A DNA stretch of 64,000 bases from Pseudomonas sp. UYIF39 (GCF_029963765.1 NZ_JALBYU010000005.1:186001-250000); one strand, 5' to 3'. Positions 33,804 through 43,468 are shown, numbered from the stretch's first letter. The notes: a model not told the origin generated them from the sequence alone. Program-made: numbers and translations.

Positions 33804-34228
33804 TACTGACCTGTTGAGGGCCGGTTGTTCTGAGCCTTGAGTAGATCGCGGATCTCTTCCAGCAATTCTTCTTCCTTGGTCGGAACCGGCGGCAGCGTTG
33901 GCGCAACGGCCTCTTCGCGTTTCAGGCGGTTGATGGCTTTGACGCCCATGAAGATCGCGAAGGCGACGATGATGAAGTCAATCAGGCTCTGGATGAATTT
34001 GCCGTACGCCAGCACTACCGCCGGAATATCGCCGTTGGCTGCTTTGAGCGTGACGGCCAGGTCACTGAAGTCCACCCCCCCGATCAGCAGGCCTATAGGT
34101 GGCATCACCACGTCGCCGACAAACGATGAAACGATCTTGCCGAAGGCGGCACCGATGATGATACCGACGGCCATGTCGACCACGTTACCTTTGACCGCGA
34201 AGGCCTTGAACTCACTTATCACGCCCAT
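33803..34228 (-). CDS. mscL: large-conductance mechanosensitive channel
   Basis: A 141-aa MscL. The N-terminal amphipathic segment and TM1 ([40 protein letters not shown]) and TM2 ([20 protein letters not shown]) are typical, followed by a basic, Glu-rich cytoplasmic helix. The homopentamer opens under hypo-osmotic shock. Convergent with fpr and followed on its upstream side by an AT-rich gap. Confidence 0.95.
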   Translation of the reverse strand: MGVISEFKAFAVKGNVVDMAVGIIIGAAFGKIVSSFVGDVVMPPIGLLIGGVDFSDLAVTLKAANGDIPAVVLAYGKFIQSLIDFIIVAFAIFMGVKAINRLKREEAVAPTLPPVPTKEEELLEEIRDLLKAQNNRPSTGQ

Positions 34229-34896
34229 AGGTTATTTCCTTGTTACAGATGAGGTTGGTGAACGCAGTGTAAATCAGCATGATGCATCCCGCTCGAAACA
34301 CTTGCTTACAGAACTTGCCTGCTACCGACCTTCTCTGCGGTAAAAAGTTTGAAAATGCCACTGCTCTTGTTCGGGGTAGCCGCTTTAACGTAGGGCCTCC
34401 AGCGCGCCCGCAGAACATTTACCCATCGATTGTTCGTCTCTGCCGAGTGGAGGAAGGTGCAGGATGTAACATAGAAAGTAGGGGCTTTAGCATCACTGGG
34501 TTGATATAAGGGCAATGCTCGGTACATGAAGTTTTATGTGGATGGTTTGCAAGGTGTATGGACTCGCACCTCAAACAAACTCCCTGTGTTCGATGTTGAG
34601 AATGCTATTATATTGCCATTGGCTTGGTTGTTCGTGTTGTAACGTTGGCTTGACAGTTGGATTGTACGTTCAAGTTATAAATGAAAAGGATTTGTACAGG
34701 TTTTATTTTTGTTTCATGGGGCGAGACTAATGCCGGGTTGGATATGTTTGGAGACGTTGTACAGGTTTCATCGTTAGTAATGCCGTGAATGTATTCCAAG
34801 GGCTGAACAAGTTGCTACCGAAGATCCGTTGGGTAACTTCAGTCGCCCTGATTCGCACCAGCTGAGCTATCATCGCGGTTTTTGTCGGGAGTTCAG
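34229..34896. other. 668-bp AT-rich gap between mscL and radA, no gene seen
   Basis: Open frames on both strands are short and look like no family I know. The composition is AT-rich. It contains a TTGACA at 34650-34655 with TTATAA 19 bases later, a weak promoter-like pair, and a 12-bp direct repeat TTGTACAGGTTT at 34692-34703 and 34757-34768. The right end must hold the radA promoter. Confidence 0.6.
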
Positions 34897-36264
34897 ATGG
34901 CCAAGGCCAAGCGCATGTATGGCTGCACCGAGTGCGGCTCAACCTTCCCCAAGTGGGCTGGCCAGTGCGGCGAGTGCGGGGCCTGGAACACCCTGACCGA
35001 AACCATGGTGGAGAGCGGTGGTGCCGCAGCCCCCAGCGGTCGCACCGGCTGGACCGGTCAACAGGCACAGATCAAGACCCTGGCCGAAGTCAGCGTCGAA
35101 GAGATTCCGCGTTTTTCCACAGCATCCAGCGAGCTCGATCGGGTGTTGGGCGGTGGTCTGGTCGATGGTTCGGTGGTGCTGATTGGCGGTGATCCGGGCA
35201 TCGGCAAATCGACCATTCTGCTGCAAACCTTATGCAACCTCGCCAAAGTCATGCCGGCGCTGTACGTCACCGGCGAAGAATCCCAGCAGCAAGTGGCCAT
35301 GCGCGCCCGCCGTCTCGGCTTGCCTCAGGATCAACTGCGGGTGATGACCGAAACCTGCATCGAGACCATCATCGCCACCGCCCGGCAGGAAAAACCCAAG
35401 GTGATGGTGATCGACTCGATTCAGACGATCTTCACCGAGCAACTGCAATCGGCACCGGGTGGCGTGTCCCAGGTCAGGGAAAGCGCGGCGTTGCTGGTGC
35501 GCTATGCCAAGCAGAGCGGCACAGCGATTTTCCTGGTCGGTCACGTGACGAAAGAAGGTGCATTGGCCGGACCGCGAGTGCTGGAGCACATGGTCGACAC
35601 GGTTCTGTATTTCGAAGGCGAATCCGATGGGCGTTTGCGTTTGCTGCGGGCGGTGAAGAACCGTTTCGGCGCCGTCAACGAACTGGGCGTATTCGGTATG
35701 ACCGACAAGGGTTTGAAAGAAGTCTCCAACCCTTCGGCGATTTTTCTCACCCGTGCGCAGGAAGAAGTGCCGGGCAGTGTGGTCATGGCGACGTGGGAAG
35801 GGACGCGGCCGATGCTGGTGGAAGTCCAGGCGCTGGTGGACGACAGTCACCTGGCCAACCCACGTCGGGTAACGCTGGGGCTGGACCAGAATCGACTGGC
35901 GATGTTGTTGGCGGTGCTGCACCGTCACGGCGGCATTCCGACTCACGATCAGGATGTGTTTCTCAACGTGGTAGGCGGGGTGAAAGTGCTGGAAACGGCC
36001 TCCGATCTGGCGCTGATGGCGGCGGTCATGTCCAGTTTGCGCAACCGGCCACTGCCCCATGATCTGTTGGTGTTCGGCGAGGTCGGGCTTTCCGGCGAAG
36101 TACGCCCGGTGCCGAGCGGCCAGGAACGCTTGAAAGAAGCCGCCAAGCACGGCTTCAAACGCGCCATCGTGCCTAAGGGTAATGCGCCTAAAGAAGCGCC
36201 GCCGGGGTTGCAGATTATTGCCGTAACGCGTCTGGAGCAGGCGCTGGACGCGTTGTTCGAGTAA
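34897..36264 (+). CDS. radA: DNA repair protein RadA
   Basis: A 455-aa RadA/Sms protein: N-terminal C4 zinc finger (CTECGSTFPKWAGQCGEC), RecA-like ATPase with Walker A GGDPGIGKST, the RadA-specific KNRFG motif, and a C-terminal Lon-protease-like domain lacking the Ser-Lys pair. It drives branch migration in recombinational repair. ATG 34897 is chosen; an in-frame ATG at 34882 would extend it by five residues. Confidence 0.95.
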   Translation: MAKAKRMYGCTECGSTFPKWAGQCGECGAWNTLTETMVESGGAAAPSGRTGWTGQQAQIKTLAEVSVEEIPRFSTASSELDRVLGGGLVDGSVVLIGGDPGIGKSTILLQTLCNLAKVMPALYVTGEESQQQVAMRARRLGLPQDQLRVMTETCIETIIATARQEKPKVMVIDSIQTIFTEQLQSAPGGVSQVRESAALLVRYAKQSGTAIFLVGHVTKEGALAGPRVLEHMVDTVLYFEGESDGRLRLLRAVKNRFGAVNELGVFGMTDKGLKEVSNPSAIFLTRAQEEVPGSVVMATWEGTRPMLVEVQALVDDSHLANPRRVTLGLDQNRLAMLLAVLHRHGGIPTHDQDVFLNVVGGVKVLETASDLALMAAVMSSLRNRPLPHDLLVFGEVGLSGEVRPVPSGQERLKEAAKHGFKRAIVPKGNAPKEAPPGLQIIAVTRLEQALDALFE

Positions 36265-36283
36265 CCGTTAAACAGGAAACAAA

Positions 36284-36311
36284 CCCTGTGGGAGCTTGCT
36301 CCCGCATTGGA
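36284..36311. repeat. truncated REP-like hairpin after radA
   Basis: CCCTGTGGGAGCTTGCTCCCGC: a shortened REP palindrome (GGGAGCTTGCTCCC stem), lacking the central GCGAGC bases. It lies between convergent radA and the PilZ gene and may serve as a terminator. Confidence 0.75.
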
Positions 36312-36325
36312 ATGGGGATTGGCCT

Positions 36326-36694
36326 TCAAACCTCGATGAGTGCACCCAACTCCCGCTCCAGCTCCTGGGAGTCGCCCAGGTTGAGTTCAACCAATCGCCG
36401 CAAGCGTTCGATGGATTCCAGGCTGATGTGTTTGCAGACGAACCCGAGCTGACCATGATCATCGTGGGTCAGTTGCACATCCATCTTGATGGCGACGTCC
36501 TCGTTGAGATGAATATCGACCAGGAAATGCCATTCCCGATTCCCCAGCCACGGTTCGGGTTTTTCGATCAACAGTCCCTTAAGGGACAGGTCGATCAACT
36601 TCACCGGCCAGATGAATTCCCCCTGACTCAGCTCGGTTCTGGCATCGAACGCAATACGTTTGAAGCGGCGGCGATTGGCAGGGTGTTCGCTCAT
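36326..36694 (-). CDS. PilZ domain protein (MapZ/PA4608-like)
   Basis: A 122-aa single-domain PilZ protein. The c-di-GMP-binding motifs are both present: RRRFKRI at the N-terminus and DLSLKG after the first strands. Position next to radA corresponds, as I recall, to P. aeruginosa PA4608 (MapZ), which binds the chemotaxis methyltransferase CheR1 and links c-di-GMP to flagellar switching. The c-di-GMP enzyme MorA lies 8 kb away. The MapZ assignment rests on context and length. Confidence 0.85.
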   Translation of the reverse strand: MSEHPANRRRFKRIAFDARTELSQGEFIWPVKLIDLSLKGLLIEKPEPWLGNREWHFLVDIHLNEDVAIKMDVQLTHDDHGQLGFVCKHISLESIERLRRLVELNLGDSQELERELGALIEV

Positions 36695-36852
36695 GGCGCA
36701 ATCCTCGTAAATGTTCGCTGACTATAGACCCGCATTGTCAAAGGCTGCCAGCAAAGTGATGGCTCAACCTATGTCGGGGGATGGCCTTTGCGGCCGTTAG
36801 GACTAAACTCGGGATGATTGTCTTTCTTGTCCACCATGGCTGGAATCATAAA

Positions 36853-38919
36853 ATGAAAAATAATAATAGCCTGCTACGCCACCTACCCTGGCTGGTGCTG
36901 GCAATCGTAGGGGCGTGCGCCCTCGGTGTCGTGGCATTGCGCCGAGGCGAGGCGATCAACGCCTTGTGGATTGTGGTCGCCGCCGTGGCCATCTATCTGG
37001 TTGCGTATCGTTACTACAGTCTGTTCATCGCTAACAACGTGATGCAACTCGACCCGCGACGGGCCACCCCCGCCGTGCTCAACAATGACGGTCTGGACTA
37101 CGTGCCGACCAACAAACACATCCTCTTCGGTCACCACTTCGCCGCCATCGCTGGCGCAGGGCCGCTGGTCGGTCCGGTCCTGGCGGCGCAGATGGGTTAC
37201 CTGCCCGGTACGTTGTGGCTGATTGCCGGCGTGGTGCTGGCGGGTGCCGTTCAGGACTTCATGGTCCTGTTCATGTCCACCCGCCGCAACGGTCGTTCCC
37301 TGGGCGACATGGTCCGTGAAGAAATGGGCCGCATCCCCGGGACCATCGCGCTGTTTGGCTGCTTCCTGATCATGATCATCATCCTCGCGGTGCTGGCTCT
37401 GATCGTGGTCAAGGCCCTGGCCGAAAGCCCGTGGGGCATTTTCACGGTGATGGCGACCATCCCGATCGCGATGTTCATGGGCATTTACATGCGCTACATC
37501 CGTCCGGGCCGCATCGGTGAAATCTCCGTGGTCGGCGTGCTGTTGCTGCTTGGTTCGATCTGGCTGGGCGGGCAGATTGCCGCCGATCCGGTGTGGGCCA
37601 AGGCATTCAGCTTCACTGGCGTGCAGATTACCTGGATGCTGGTTGGTTACGGTTTCGTGGCCGCCTCGTTACCGGTTTGGCTGATCCTGGCGCCGCGGGA
37701 CTACCTATCGACCTTCCTCAAAATCGGCACCATCATGGCCCTGGCGATCGGCATCCTGGTCACCATGCCCGAGCTGAAAATGCCGGCGCTCACCCAGTTC
37801 GTCGACGGTACCGGGCCGGTATGGAAGGGCGGTCTGTTCCCGTTCCTGTTCATCACCATCGCCTGTGGCGCAGTTTCCGGTTTCCACGCGCTGATTGCTT
37901 CCGGCACCACGCCGAAACTGCTGGATAACGAAGTCAACGCCCGTTATATCGGTTACGGCGCCATGCTGATGGAATCCTTCGTCGCCATCATGGCCATGGT
38001 GGCCGCGTCAGTGATCGAGCCAGGCGTGTATTTCGCCATGAACAGCCCGGCGGCAGTCGTCGGCGGTGACGTGGTGGCCGTGGCACAAACCGTCAGCAGC
38101 TGGGGTTTCGCGATTACCCCGGAAGCGCTGCTAGCGGTGGCCAAGGACATTGGTGAAACCACCGTGCTGGCCCGCGCCGGCGGTGCGCCGACCCTGGCGG
38201 TCGGTATCGCGCAGATCCTGCACAGTGTCCTGCCGGGTGAAAACACCATGGCGTTCTGGTACCACTTCGCGATCCTGTTCGAAGCGTTGTTTATCCTGAC
38301 CGCCGTCGACGCCGGTACCCGTGCCGGACGTTTCATGTTGCAGGATTTGCTCGGCTCCTTCGTGCCAGCGCTGAAACGCACCGAATCCTGGACCGCCAAC
38401 CTGATCGCAACCGCTGGTTGCGTGGCGATGTGGGGCTGGTTGTTGTACCAGGGCGTGATCGATCCACTGGGCGGCATCAACACCTTGTGGCCGCTGTTCG
38501 GTATCTCCAACCAGATGCTGGCCGGTATCGCGCTGATGCTCGGCACCGTTGTGCTGATCAAAATGAAACGCCAACGCTACGTCTGGGTCACCATGCTGCC
38601 AGCGGTGTGGTTGCTGATCTGCACCACCACCGCCGGCTTCATCAAGCTGTTCGACGCCAACCCGGCGATCGGCTTCCTGTCGCTGGCGAAAAAATACAGC
38701 GATGCCCTGGCCAACGGTCAGATCCTCGCGCCGGCCAAGGATATTACGCAGATGCAGCACGTGATCTTCAACGCCTACACCAACGCAACGCTGACGGCGC
38801 TGTTCCTGTTCGTGGTATTCAGTATCCTGTTCTACGCGCTCAAGGTCGGTATTTCCGCCTGGGGCAGCAAGGAACGTACGGATAAAGAAGCACCATTCCA
38901 GGCTCTGCCGGATGCGTAA
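36853..38919 (+). CDS. cstA: carbon starvation/pyruvate transporter, CstA family
   Basis: A 688-aa inner-membrane protein with about 16-18 helices. Family segments: [31 protein letters not shown] near the N-terminus (in parts), [19 protein letters not shown], and [14 protein letters not shown] [16 protein letters not shown]. CstA/BtsT proteins import peptides or pyruvate. ATG 36853 is chosen ([14 protein letters not shown]) over the upstream frame. It heads an operon with yjiX and probably yjiA, as in E. coli. Confidence 0.92.
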   Translation: MKNNNSLLRHLPWLVLAIVGACALGVVALRRGEAINALWIVVAAVAIYLVAYRYYSLFIANNVMQLDPRRATPAVLNNDGLDYVPTNKHILFGHHFAAIAGAGPLVGPVLAAQMGYLPGTLWLIAGVVLAGAVQDFMVLFMSTRRNGRSLGDMVREEMGRIPGTIALFGCFLIMIIILAVLALIVVKALAESPWGIFTVMATIPIAMFMGIYMRYIRPGRIGEISVVGVLLLLGSIWLGGQIAADPVWAKAFSFTGVQITWMLVGYGFVAASLPVWLILAPRDYLSTFLKIGTIMALAIGILVTMPELKMPALTQFVDGTGPVWKGGLFPFLFITIACGAVSGFHALIASGTTPKLLDNEVNARYIGYGAMLMESFVAIMAMVAASVIEPGVYFAMNSPAAVVGGDVVAVAQTVSSWGFAITPEALLAVAKDIGETTVLARAGGAPTLAVGIAQILHSVLPGENTMAFWYHFAILFEALFILTAVDAGTRAGRFMLQDLLGSFVPALKRTESWTANLIATAGCVAMWGWLLYQGVIDPLGGINTLWPLFGISNQMLAGIALMLGTVVLIKMKRQRYVWVTMLPAVWLLICTTTAGFIKLFDANPAIGFLSLAKKYSDALANGQILAPAKDITQMQHVIFNAYTNATLTALFLFVVFSILFYALKVGISAWGSKERTDKEAPFQALPDA

Positions 38920-38933
38920 TCGAGGATTGCACC

Positions 38934-39131
38934 ATGTTCAATGACCTGAGTCGCCTCGGTAAGTACCTCGGTCAGGCCGCGCGCCTGATGGTCGGGATGC
39001 CCGACTACGACAATTACGTCGAGCACATGCAAACCAAGCACCCGGACAAACCGGTGATGACCTACGAAATGTTCTTCCGGGAACGCCAAGAGGCTCGTTA
39101 CGGTGGCAAGGGTGGGCCGAAGTGCTGTTGA
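38934..39131 (+). CDS. YbdD/YjiX family small protein
   Basis: A 65-aa DUF466 protein ([20 protein letters not shown], ending GGPKCC), always found after CstA/BtsT genes. It starts 14 bases after the cstA stop. In E. coli the YbdD/YjiX proteins are needed for pyruvate uptake by CstA/BtsT, so an accessory role is likely. Confidence 0.92.
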   Translation: MFNDLSRLGKYLGQAARLMVGMPDYDNYVEHMQTKHPDKPVMTYEMFFRERQEARYGGKGGPKCC

Positions 39132-39156
39132 TCCAGTTGTTGGATTAACAGCGATA

Positions 39157-39251
39157 CCTGTGGGAGCGAGCTTGCTCGCGATGGCGGACTGTCAATCAAC
39201 AGTGATGTTGAATGTTAAGCCGCCATCGCGAGCAAGCTCGCTCCCACATTT
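39157..39251. repeat. REP pair (BIME) within the cstA-yjiX-yjiA region
   Basis: Inverted REP copies at about 39160-39184 and 39225-39249. It lies between yjiX and the GTPase gene on the same strand, so it could create a transcription attenuation or mRNA-stability boundary within this gene set. Confidence 0.92.
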
Positions 39252-39294
39252 GTTTTGTGTTGATACTTTTATTCAGTGAGTCAGGAGATTCAGT

Positions 39295-40266
39295 TTGTCC
39301 TCTCCCATCCCGGTAACAATCCTCAGTGGCTTTCTCGGCGCGGGAAAAACCACGCTGTTGCGCCACCTGCTCAAAGCCGAACACGGCCTGAAAATCGCCG
39401 TGATCGAGAACGAATTCAGTGACGCCGGTATCGACACCCAACTGTTGGGCGACGAGCCAGTGCAAGTGATGACGCTGTCCAACGGCTGCGTCTGCTGCAC
39501 CATCCACACCGACCTGACCAAGGCTTTGTACCTGCTGCTAGAACGCCTGGACAGTGGCGAAATCGCCTTCGACCGTCTGGTGATCGAATGCACCGGCCTG
39601 GCTGACCCTGCACCCGTGGCCCAAACCTTTTTCATCGATGAAGAGCTGCGCGAGCGCTACATCCTCGACGGCATCATTACCCTGGTCGATGCGGCGCACG
39701 CTGACACTCACCTGACTCAAACCATCGCCCAGGCGCAGATCGGTTTCGCCGACCGCTTACTGGTGAGCAAGCGCGATCTGGTGGACGAGGCGACCTTTAC
39801 CGCGCTGAGCGAGCGTCTGACCCGCATCAACCGTCGCGCACCGATCCGCGTGGTCGAGCACGGCAAGATCGATCTGGCCGAATTGCTCGACGTGCGCGGT
39901 TTCAATCTCAATGCCGACCTGGGTGGTGGCGTCAGCCTGCGCCCGGTGAGCAAAGCGCCGTCCATCGACCGCATTTCCAGCCTGGTGCTGCGCACCGACA
40001 AGCCGCTGGATATCGACAAGCTCAGCGAGTTCATGAACGAACTGCTGGAGGACCATGGCAAGCAATTGCTGCGCTACAAAGGCGTGTTGAACATCCTTGG
40101 CGAGCCGCGGCGCATGGTGTTTCAGGGCGTGTTGAAGTTGTACGGTTTCGATTGGGATACCGAATGGGCAGAGGATGAAACGCGCGAAAGCGTGATCGTA
40201 TTCATTGCCGATGATTTGCCGGAAGAGAAGATTCGCGAGGGGTTTGCGCGGGTGGCAGCAACCTGA
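39295..40266 (+). CDS. yjiA: CobW/COG0523 family GTPase (YjiA-like)
   Basis: A 323-aa G3E GTPase. Walker A: LSGFLGAGKTT; metal-binding CxCC: SNGCVCCTIH; switch and base motifs: ECTGLADP and SKRDLVDE; C-terminal CobW_C domain from about residue 215. It is a presumed metallochaperone or metal-stress protein. The start is TTG at 39295, preceded by AGGAGA 8-10 bases upstream. Gene order follows E. coli btsT-yjiX-yjiA. Confidence 0.88.
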   Translation: MSSPIPVTILSGFLGAGKTTLLRHLLKAEHGLKIAVIENEFSDAGIDTQLLGDEPVQVMTLSNGCVCCTIHTDLTKALYLLLERLDSGEIAFDRLVIECTGLADPAPVAQTFFIDEELRERYILDGIITLVDAAHADTHLTQTIAQAQIGFADRLLVSKRDLVDEATFTALSERLTRINRRAPIRVVEHGKIDLAELLDVRGFNLNADLGGGVSLRPVSKAPSIDRISSLVLRTDKPLDIDKLSEFMNELLEDHGKQLLRYKGVLNILGEPRRMVFQGVLKLYGFDWDTEWAEDETRESVIVFIADDLPEEKIREGFARVAAT

Positions 40267-40290
40267 AGCATTGTCGGCGTCTGCTATGAG

Positions 40291-40363
40291 CCCATCGCGA
40301 GCAAGCTCGCTCCCACATTTGGAATGCATTCCCCTGTGGGAGCGAGCTTGCTCGCGATAGCGA
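40291..40363. repeat. REP pair (BIME)
   Basis: Two inverted REP copies separated by TTTGGAATGCATTCCCC, near 40293-40317 and 40337-40361. Nearly the same spacer occurs at 44852-44922, so these two are related BIME copies. Confidence 0.93.
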
Positions 40364-40364
40364 T

Positions 40365-41081
40365 CTAACCGGCAGCACGATCTTGGCTGGATCTCGATCC
40401 AGCGTTCAGCAATGTCGCCTCTAGATGATTCAGATGCTGGTTCATTAGTGTCTCGGCCTTCCGAGCATCCCCACGCTCAACCGCATCCAGAATCCCCTCA
40501 TGCGTCTGCCATGCGCAATAGCCCTCTGCCTTCGCATCAAACTGCGCAATCGCCAATGAAGTAAGCGGCACCAGGCTGCCAAGAAAATGCGCCAAAGGTG
40601 CATTCCCCGCCATTTCGGCCAACTGCAAATGAAACTCCCCGGACAACCGAATCGCCGGGCCATGCTGATCGCGCTCCAGACACCGACGCTCACTATCAAT
40701 CAAGTCGCGCAGACGATTCAGGTCTCGCGGGCGAGGCTGCTGACAGGCCAGTCGCACCAGTGTGAGTTCGGTCAGTCGCCGGGCGTGAAGCGTCTGCCGA
40801 GTCTGCTCGACATCTGGCGCGGCGACCCGGGGACGATGGTGGGTGCGAAGGATGATGATCTGCTGATGTGACAGCTGCGTCAGTACCTGGCGGATGCTGC
40901 TGCGGCTCACCCCGAATATGTCCCCCAGGCTTTCTTCGGTGAAGCGACTGCCGGGGGCGATGCGCTGTTCGAGAATGGCATCGAATACCCGTGAGTAGAG
41001 ATCATCTGCCGATGGCTTCCCGGTGTTCGTTCGGGGGAAGGGCAGGGCAGTGAGTGTTTGCGGTGAGGCGAAGCTGTTCAT
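40365..41081 (-). CDS. GntR family regulator (FCD domain)
   Basis: A 238-aa GntR regulator: N-terminal winged HTH (residues about 25-90, SRFTEESLGDIFGVSRSSIR) and an all-helical FCD effector domain. It lies 25 bp downstream of a second GntR gene on the same strand, so they may be co-transcribed after the dicarboxylate symporter gene. Target and effector are unknown. Confidence 0.86.
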   Translation of the reverse strand: MNSFASPQTLTALPFPRTNTGKPSADDLYSRVFDAILEQRIAPGSRFTEESLGDIFGVSRSSIRQVLTQLSHQQIIILRTHHRPRVAAPDVEQTRQTLHARRLTELTLVRLACQQPRPRDLNRLRDLIDSERRCLERDQHGPAIRLSGEFHLQLAEMAGNAPLAHFLGSLVPLTSLAIAQFDAKAEGYCAWQTHEGILDAVERGDARKAETLMNQHLNHLEATLLNAGSRSSQDRAAG

Positions 41082-41106
41082 GGCCTGTCTCCAGTTCGAA
41101 GCGGAC

Positions 41107-41829
41107 TCAACTGACGAGGTTGTCGTCCGGAATATTCAATTCGATGCCCATCCGCTGACCTTCCCGAAGGATGTGCCGACGCATTTCGGCGCTGGCCTGG
41201 GCGCTGTTTTTGCTGCGGATCGCCCGCACCACCGCTTCGTTCTCCTCAAGGCGCTCAGCCAAATGCTCCGGGGAGTTGCGCAGCACGTCGGCGCTTTGCT
41301 TGAGGGCGTTGCTGGTCTGTTGCACCACACTCTGGAAAATCGGGTTCGAGGTCAGCGTGAACAGCTCTTCGTGGAACGCGATGTAGGCGTTCACGCCGGC
41401 TTCGCTGTCGTTGGCTTCCAGCGCTTCGCGCATGTCCATCAGGGTCAGGCGCAGTTGCCCGACTTCCTTGCTGCTGATCGACTGCGCCACCAGGCCGACA
41501 ATGAACGGTTCAAGCGTGTAGCGCAGTTGCAGCACGTCTTCCAGGCTCGCACCGGCGACTGCGCTGTCATGGCTTTGGCTGTCGCTGAGATTGGCCTCCA
41601 GCACCACCACGCCTTTCCCCGGCATGGAGCGCACCAGGCCGAGAGTTTCCAGCACGATGACGGCTTCACGCAGGCTCGGGCGGCTGATGCCCAGTTGTTC
41701 GGCCAGCTCACGCTGCCCCGGCAGCATCTCGCCGGAGCGCCACTGACCACGGGCCAAAGCGGCCCGGAGTTTTTCTACGACTGAATTGACGACGGTTGAT
41801 GTGGTGATCACTGTTCGCTCCATGAGCAT
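41107..41829 (-). CDS. FadR/GntR family regulator (FCD domain)
   Basis: A 240-aa FadR-subfamily regulator. The HTH (LPGQRELAEQLGISRPSLREA) is followed by an FCD domain with His/Asp metal-ligand candidates (YIAFHEELFTLTSNP). It lies 50 bp downstream of the dicarboxylate symporter, and FadR/PdhR-type boxes (GGTCTTACC) stand upstream of that symporter, so this protein is the best candidate to bind them. ATG 41823, six bases in, is an alternative start. Confidence 0.88.
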   Translation of the reverse strand: MLMERTVITTSTVVNSVVEKLRAALARGQWRSGEMLPGQRELAEQLGISRPSLREAVIVLETLGLVRSMPGKGVVVLEANLSDSQSHDSAVAGASLEDVLQLRYTLEPFIVGLVAQSISSKEVGQLRLTLMDMREALEANDSEAGVNAYIAFHEELFTLTSNPIFQSVVQQTSNALKQSADVLRNSPEHLAERLEENEAVVRAIRSKNSAQASAEMRRHILREGQRMGIELNIPDDNLVS

Positions 41830-41879
41830 CCAAAACGTTTGATGACCGTGCCTGCCCGTGGGGCAGGCACGGCGATTAT

Positions 41880-43193
41880 TCAGAATTCCTGCTGATGCGC
41901 CGGGCCGACAGGCTTTCTCGGCTGGAAGGTATAACCCACCTGGCCGGAAAGAACTTTGTTCGCACGTTGGATATCGATGTCCTTTTCCCAGCGCGCGATG
42001 GCCACGGTGGCGACGCAGTTGCCGATCAGGTTGGTCAGCGCCCGGCCGATGCCCATGAACCAGTCCACTGCCAACACCAGCACCAGACCGACCACTGGAA
42101 TCGCCGGGATCGCCGTCAGTGTCGCCGCGAGAATCACCAGTGCCGAGCCGGGAATCCCGTGGGCACCTTTGGAGGTGATCAACGACACCAGCAGAATGGT
42201 CAGCAGGTCGGTCATGGCCAGCGGCGTGCCGGTCGCATTGGCGATGAACACGATGGCGAGGGTCAGGTAGATCGAGAAACCGTCCAGGTTGAACGAGTAA
42301 CCGGTAGGAATGACCAGCCCGACCGTCGAACTGCCGATGCCCAGATGCTCAAGCTTGCGCATGATTTGTGGCAGCACGGCGTCAGAAGAAGCGGTGCCCA
42401 TGACGATCAGCAGTTCTTCGCGCAGGTACTTGAGCAATGGCCACATCCGCAGGCCGGACAGACGCATCACCAGGCCGAGAATCAGCGACACAAACGCTGC
42501 GCAGGTCAGGTAGAAAAGGCCGACCAGGCTGCCCAGGTGTTGCAACGAGTCCAGGCCATATTTGCTGGTGGTGAAGGCAATCGCGCCGAACACACCAATC
42601 GGCGCCAGGCGCACGATCATGCCCATGATGCGGAAGATCACGTGGCTGAGTTCGTTGATCAACCGGGAAATCCCGGAGGCCGCTTCGCCCACCAGATTCA
42701 GGGCGCTTCCGAACAGCACCGAAAACAGCAGCACTTGCAGAATGTTGTTGTCCGCGAAGGCGCCGATCACCGAGGTCGGGATCAGGTCCATCAGGAACTG
42801 CGTGGTGGTGTGCATGTGCTGACCGCGCTGGGCGATGTCGCCCATGTCGGCAGCGGAGAGCTGTTCCAGATGAATGTTCGCGTCGCTGCCGATGCCGGTG
42901 CTGAAGGCGAACACCAGGCCGATCACCAACGCGATGGTGGTCAGCACTTCGAAATAGATCACCGACTTCAGGCCGATGCGTCCGACCTTCTTCAGGTCGC
43001 CGGCACCGCTGATGCCGCTGACAACTACGCAGAACACGATCAGACCGATGAGCATCTTGATCAGTTTGATGAAGCCATCGCCGAGCGGTTTGAGCTGGGC
43101 GGAGTATTCAGGAAGGGTCAGCCCACAGACGATGCCGAGCACCAGTCCGAGAACCACTTGGAGGAAGATTGAACGCGAGCACCATCTGAGCAT
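41880..43193 (-). CDS. dicarboxylate/amino acid:cation symporter (DctA paralogue)
   Basis: A 437-aa DAACS-family symporter. Family regions are present: KPLGDGFIKLIKMLIGLIVF, REELLIVMGTASSDAVLP, and VIPTGYSFNLDGFSIYL, where DctA has NLDGTS (Thr replaced by Phe). It imports C4-dicarboxylates or related acids; the exact substrate is open. Unlike the usual Pseudomonas dctA, no sigma-54 promoter is visible upstream. Followed by two GntR regulators. Confidence 0.85.
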   Translation of the reverse strand: MLRWCSRSIFLQVVLGLVLGIVCGLTLPEYSAQLKPLGDGFIKLIKMLIGLIVFCVVVSGISGAGDLKKVGRIGLKSVIYFEVLTTIALVIGLVFAFSTGIGSDANIHLEQLSAADMGDIAQRGQHMHTTTQFLMDLIPTSVIGAFADNNILQVLLFSVLFGSALNLVGEAASGISRLINELSHVIFRIMGMIVRLAPIGVFGAIAFTTSKYGLDSLQHLGSLVGLFYLTCAAFVSLILGLVMRLSGLRMWPLLKYLREELLIVMGTASSDAVLPQIMRKLEHLGIGSSTVGLVIPTGYSFNLDGFSIYLTLAIVFIANATGTPLAMTDLLTILLVSLITSKGAHGIPGSALVILAATLTAIPAIPVVGLVLVLAVDWFMGIGRALTNLIGNCVATVAIARWEKDIDIQRANKVLSGQVGYTFQPRKPVGPAHQQEF

Positions 43194-43261
43194 GGGAGGA
43201 ATCCTGGTCGGTGTCCTAGCTGCCGACGCTTAAGCGCATCAGATTCAGGACTTAATTATTG

Positions 43262-43272
43262 TGGTCTTACCG
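43262..43272. promoter_or_regulatory. FadR/PdhR-type operator 1 upstream of the symporter
   Basis: TGGTCTTACCG, matching the TGGTNNNACCA pattern of FadR-subfamily GntR sites at all but the last position. It lies about 70 bases before the ATG, next to an AT-rich stretch that may contain the -10 region. Confidence 0.65.
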
Positions 43273-43344
43273 GTATGTCCAGTGCAGGCGCAGTCTAGGC
43301 GCTGTTTTTGGGTGATCGCAAGCAAATTTTGAGTGATTGGCATG

Positions 43345-43359
43345 ACCGGTCTTACCAGT
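43345..43359. promoter_or_regulatory. FadR/PdhR-type operator 2 upstream of the symporter
   Basis: ACCGGTCTTACCAGT shares the GGTCTTACC core with operator 1. The two cores are 85 bp apart centre to centre, close to eight helical turns, so looping between bound dimers is possible. Confidence 0.65.
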
Positions 43360-43412
43360 TGGGCGCAATACCCCGACCTTGAGCCTTTCCGTTGTTTAAA
43401 AAAATCGCGGAC

Positions 43413-43446
43413 GAAAAAAAACCGGCCATCACTGGCCGGTTTTTCA
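43413..43446. terminator. bidirectional-capable terminator downstream of glyA
   Basis: ACCGGCCA-TCAC-TGGCCGGT (43421-43440) flanked by an A8 run on the left and TTTTT on the right. The left A-run gives the T-tract for the minus-strand glyA transcript. Confidence 0.9.
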
Positions 43447-43468
43447 TTGCTGCGGTTTTGCGGGCTGA

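Noticed and set aside
34229..34896. Small genes at 34279-34509, 34306-34527, 34536-34730 and 34608-34799
   Set aside because: Overlapping short frames on both strands, unlike any known family and without good ribosome sites.
43194..43400. Sigma-54 (-24/-12) promoter for the dicarboxylate symporter
   Set aside because: No TGGCAC-N5-TTGC-type sequence is present upstream; the region has FadR-type sites instead.
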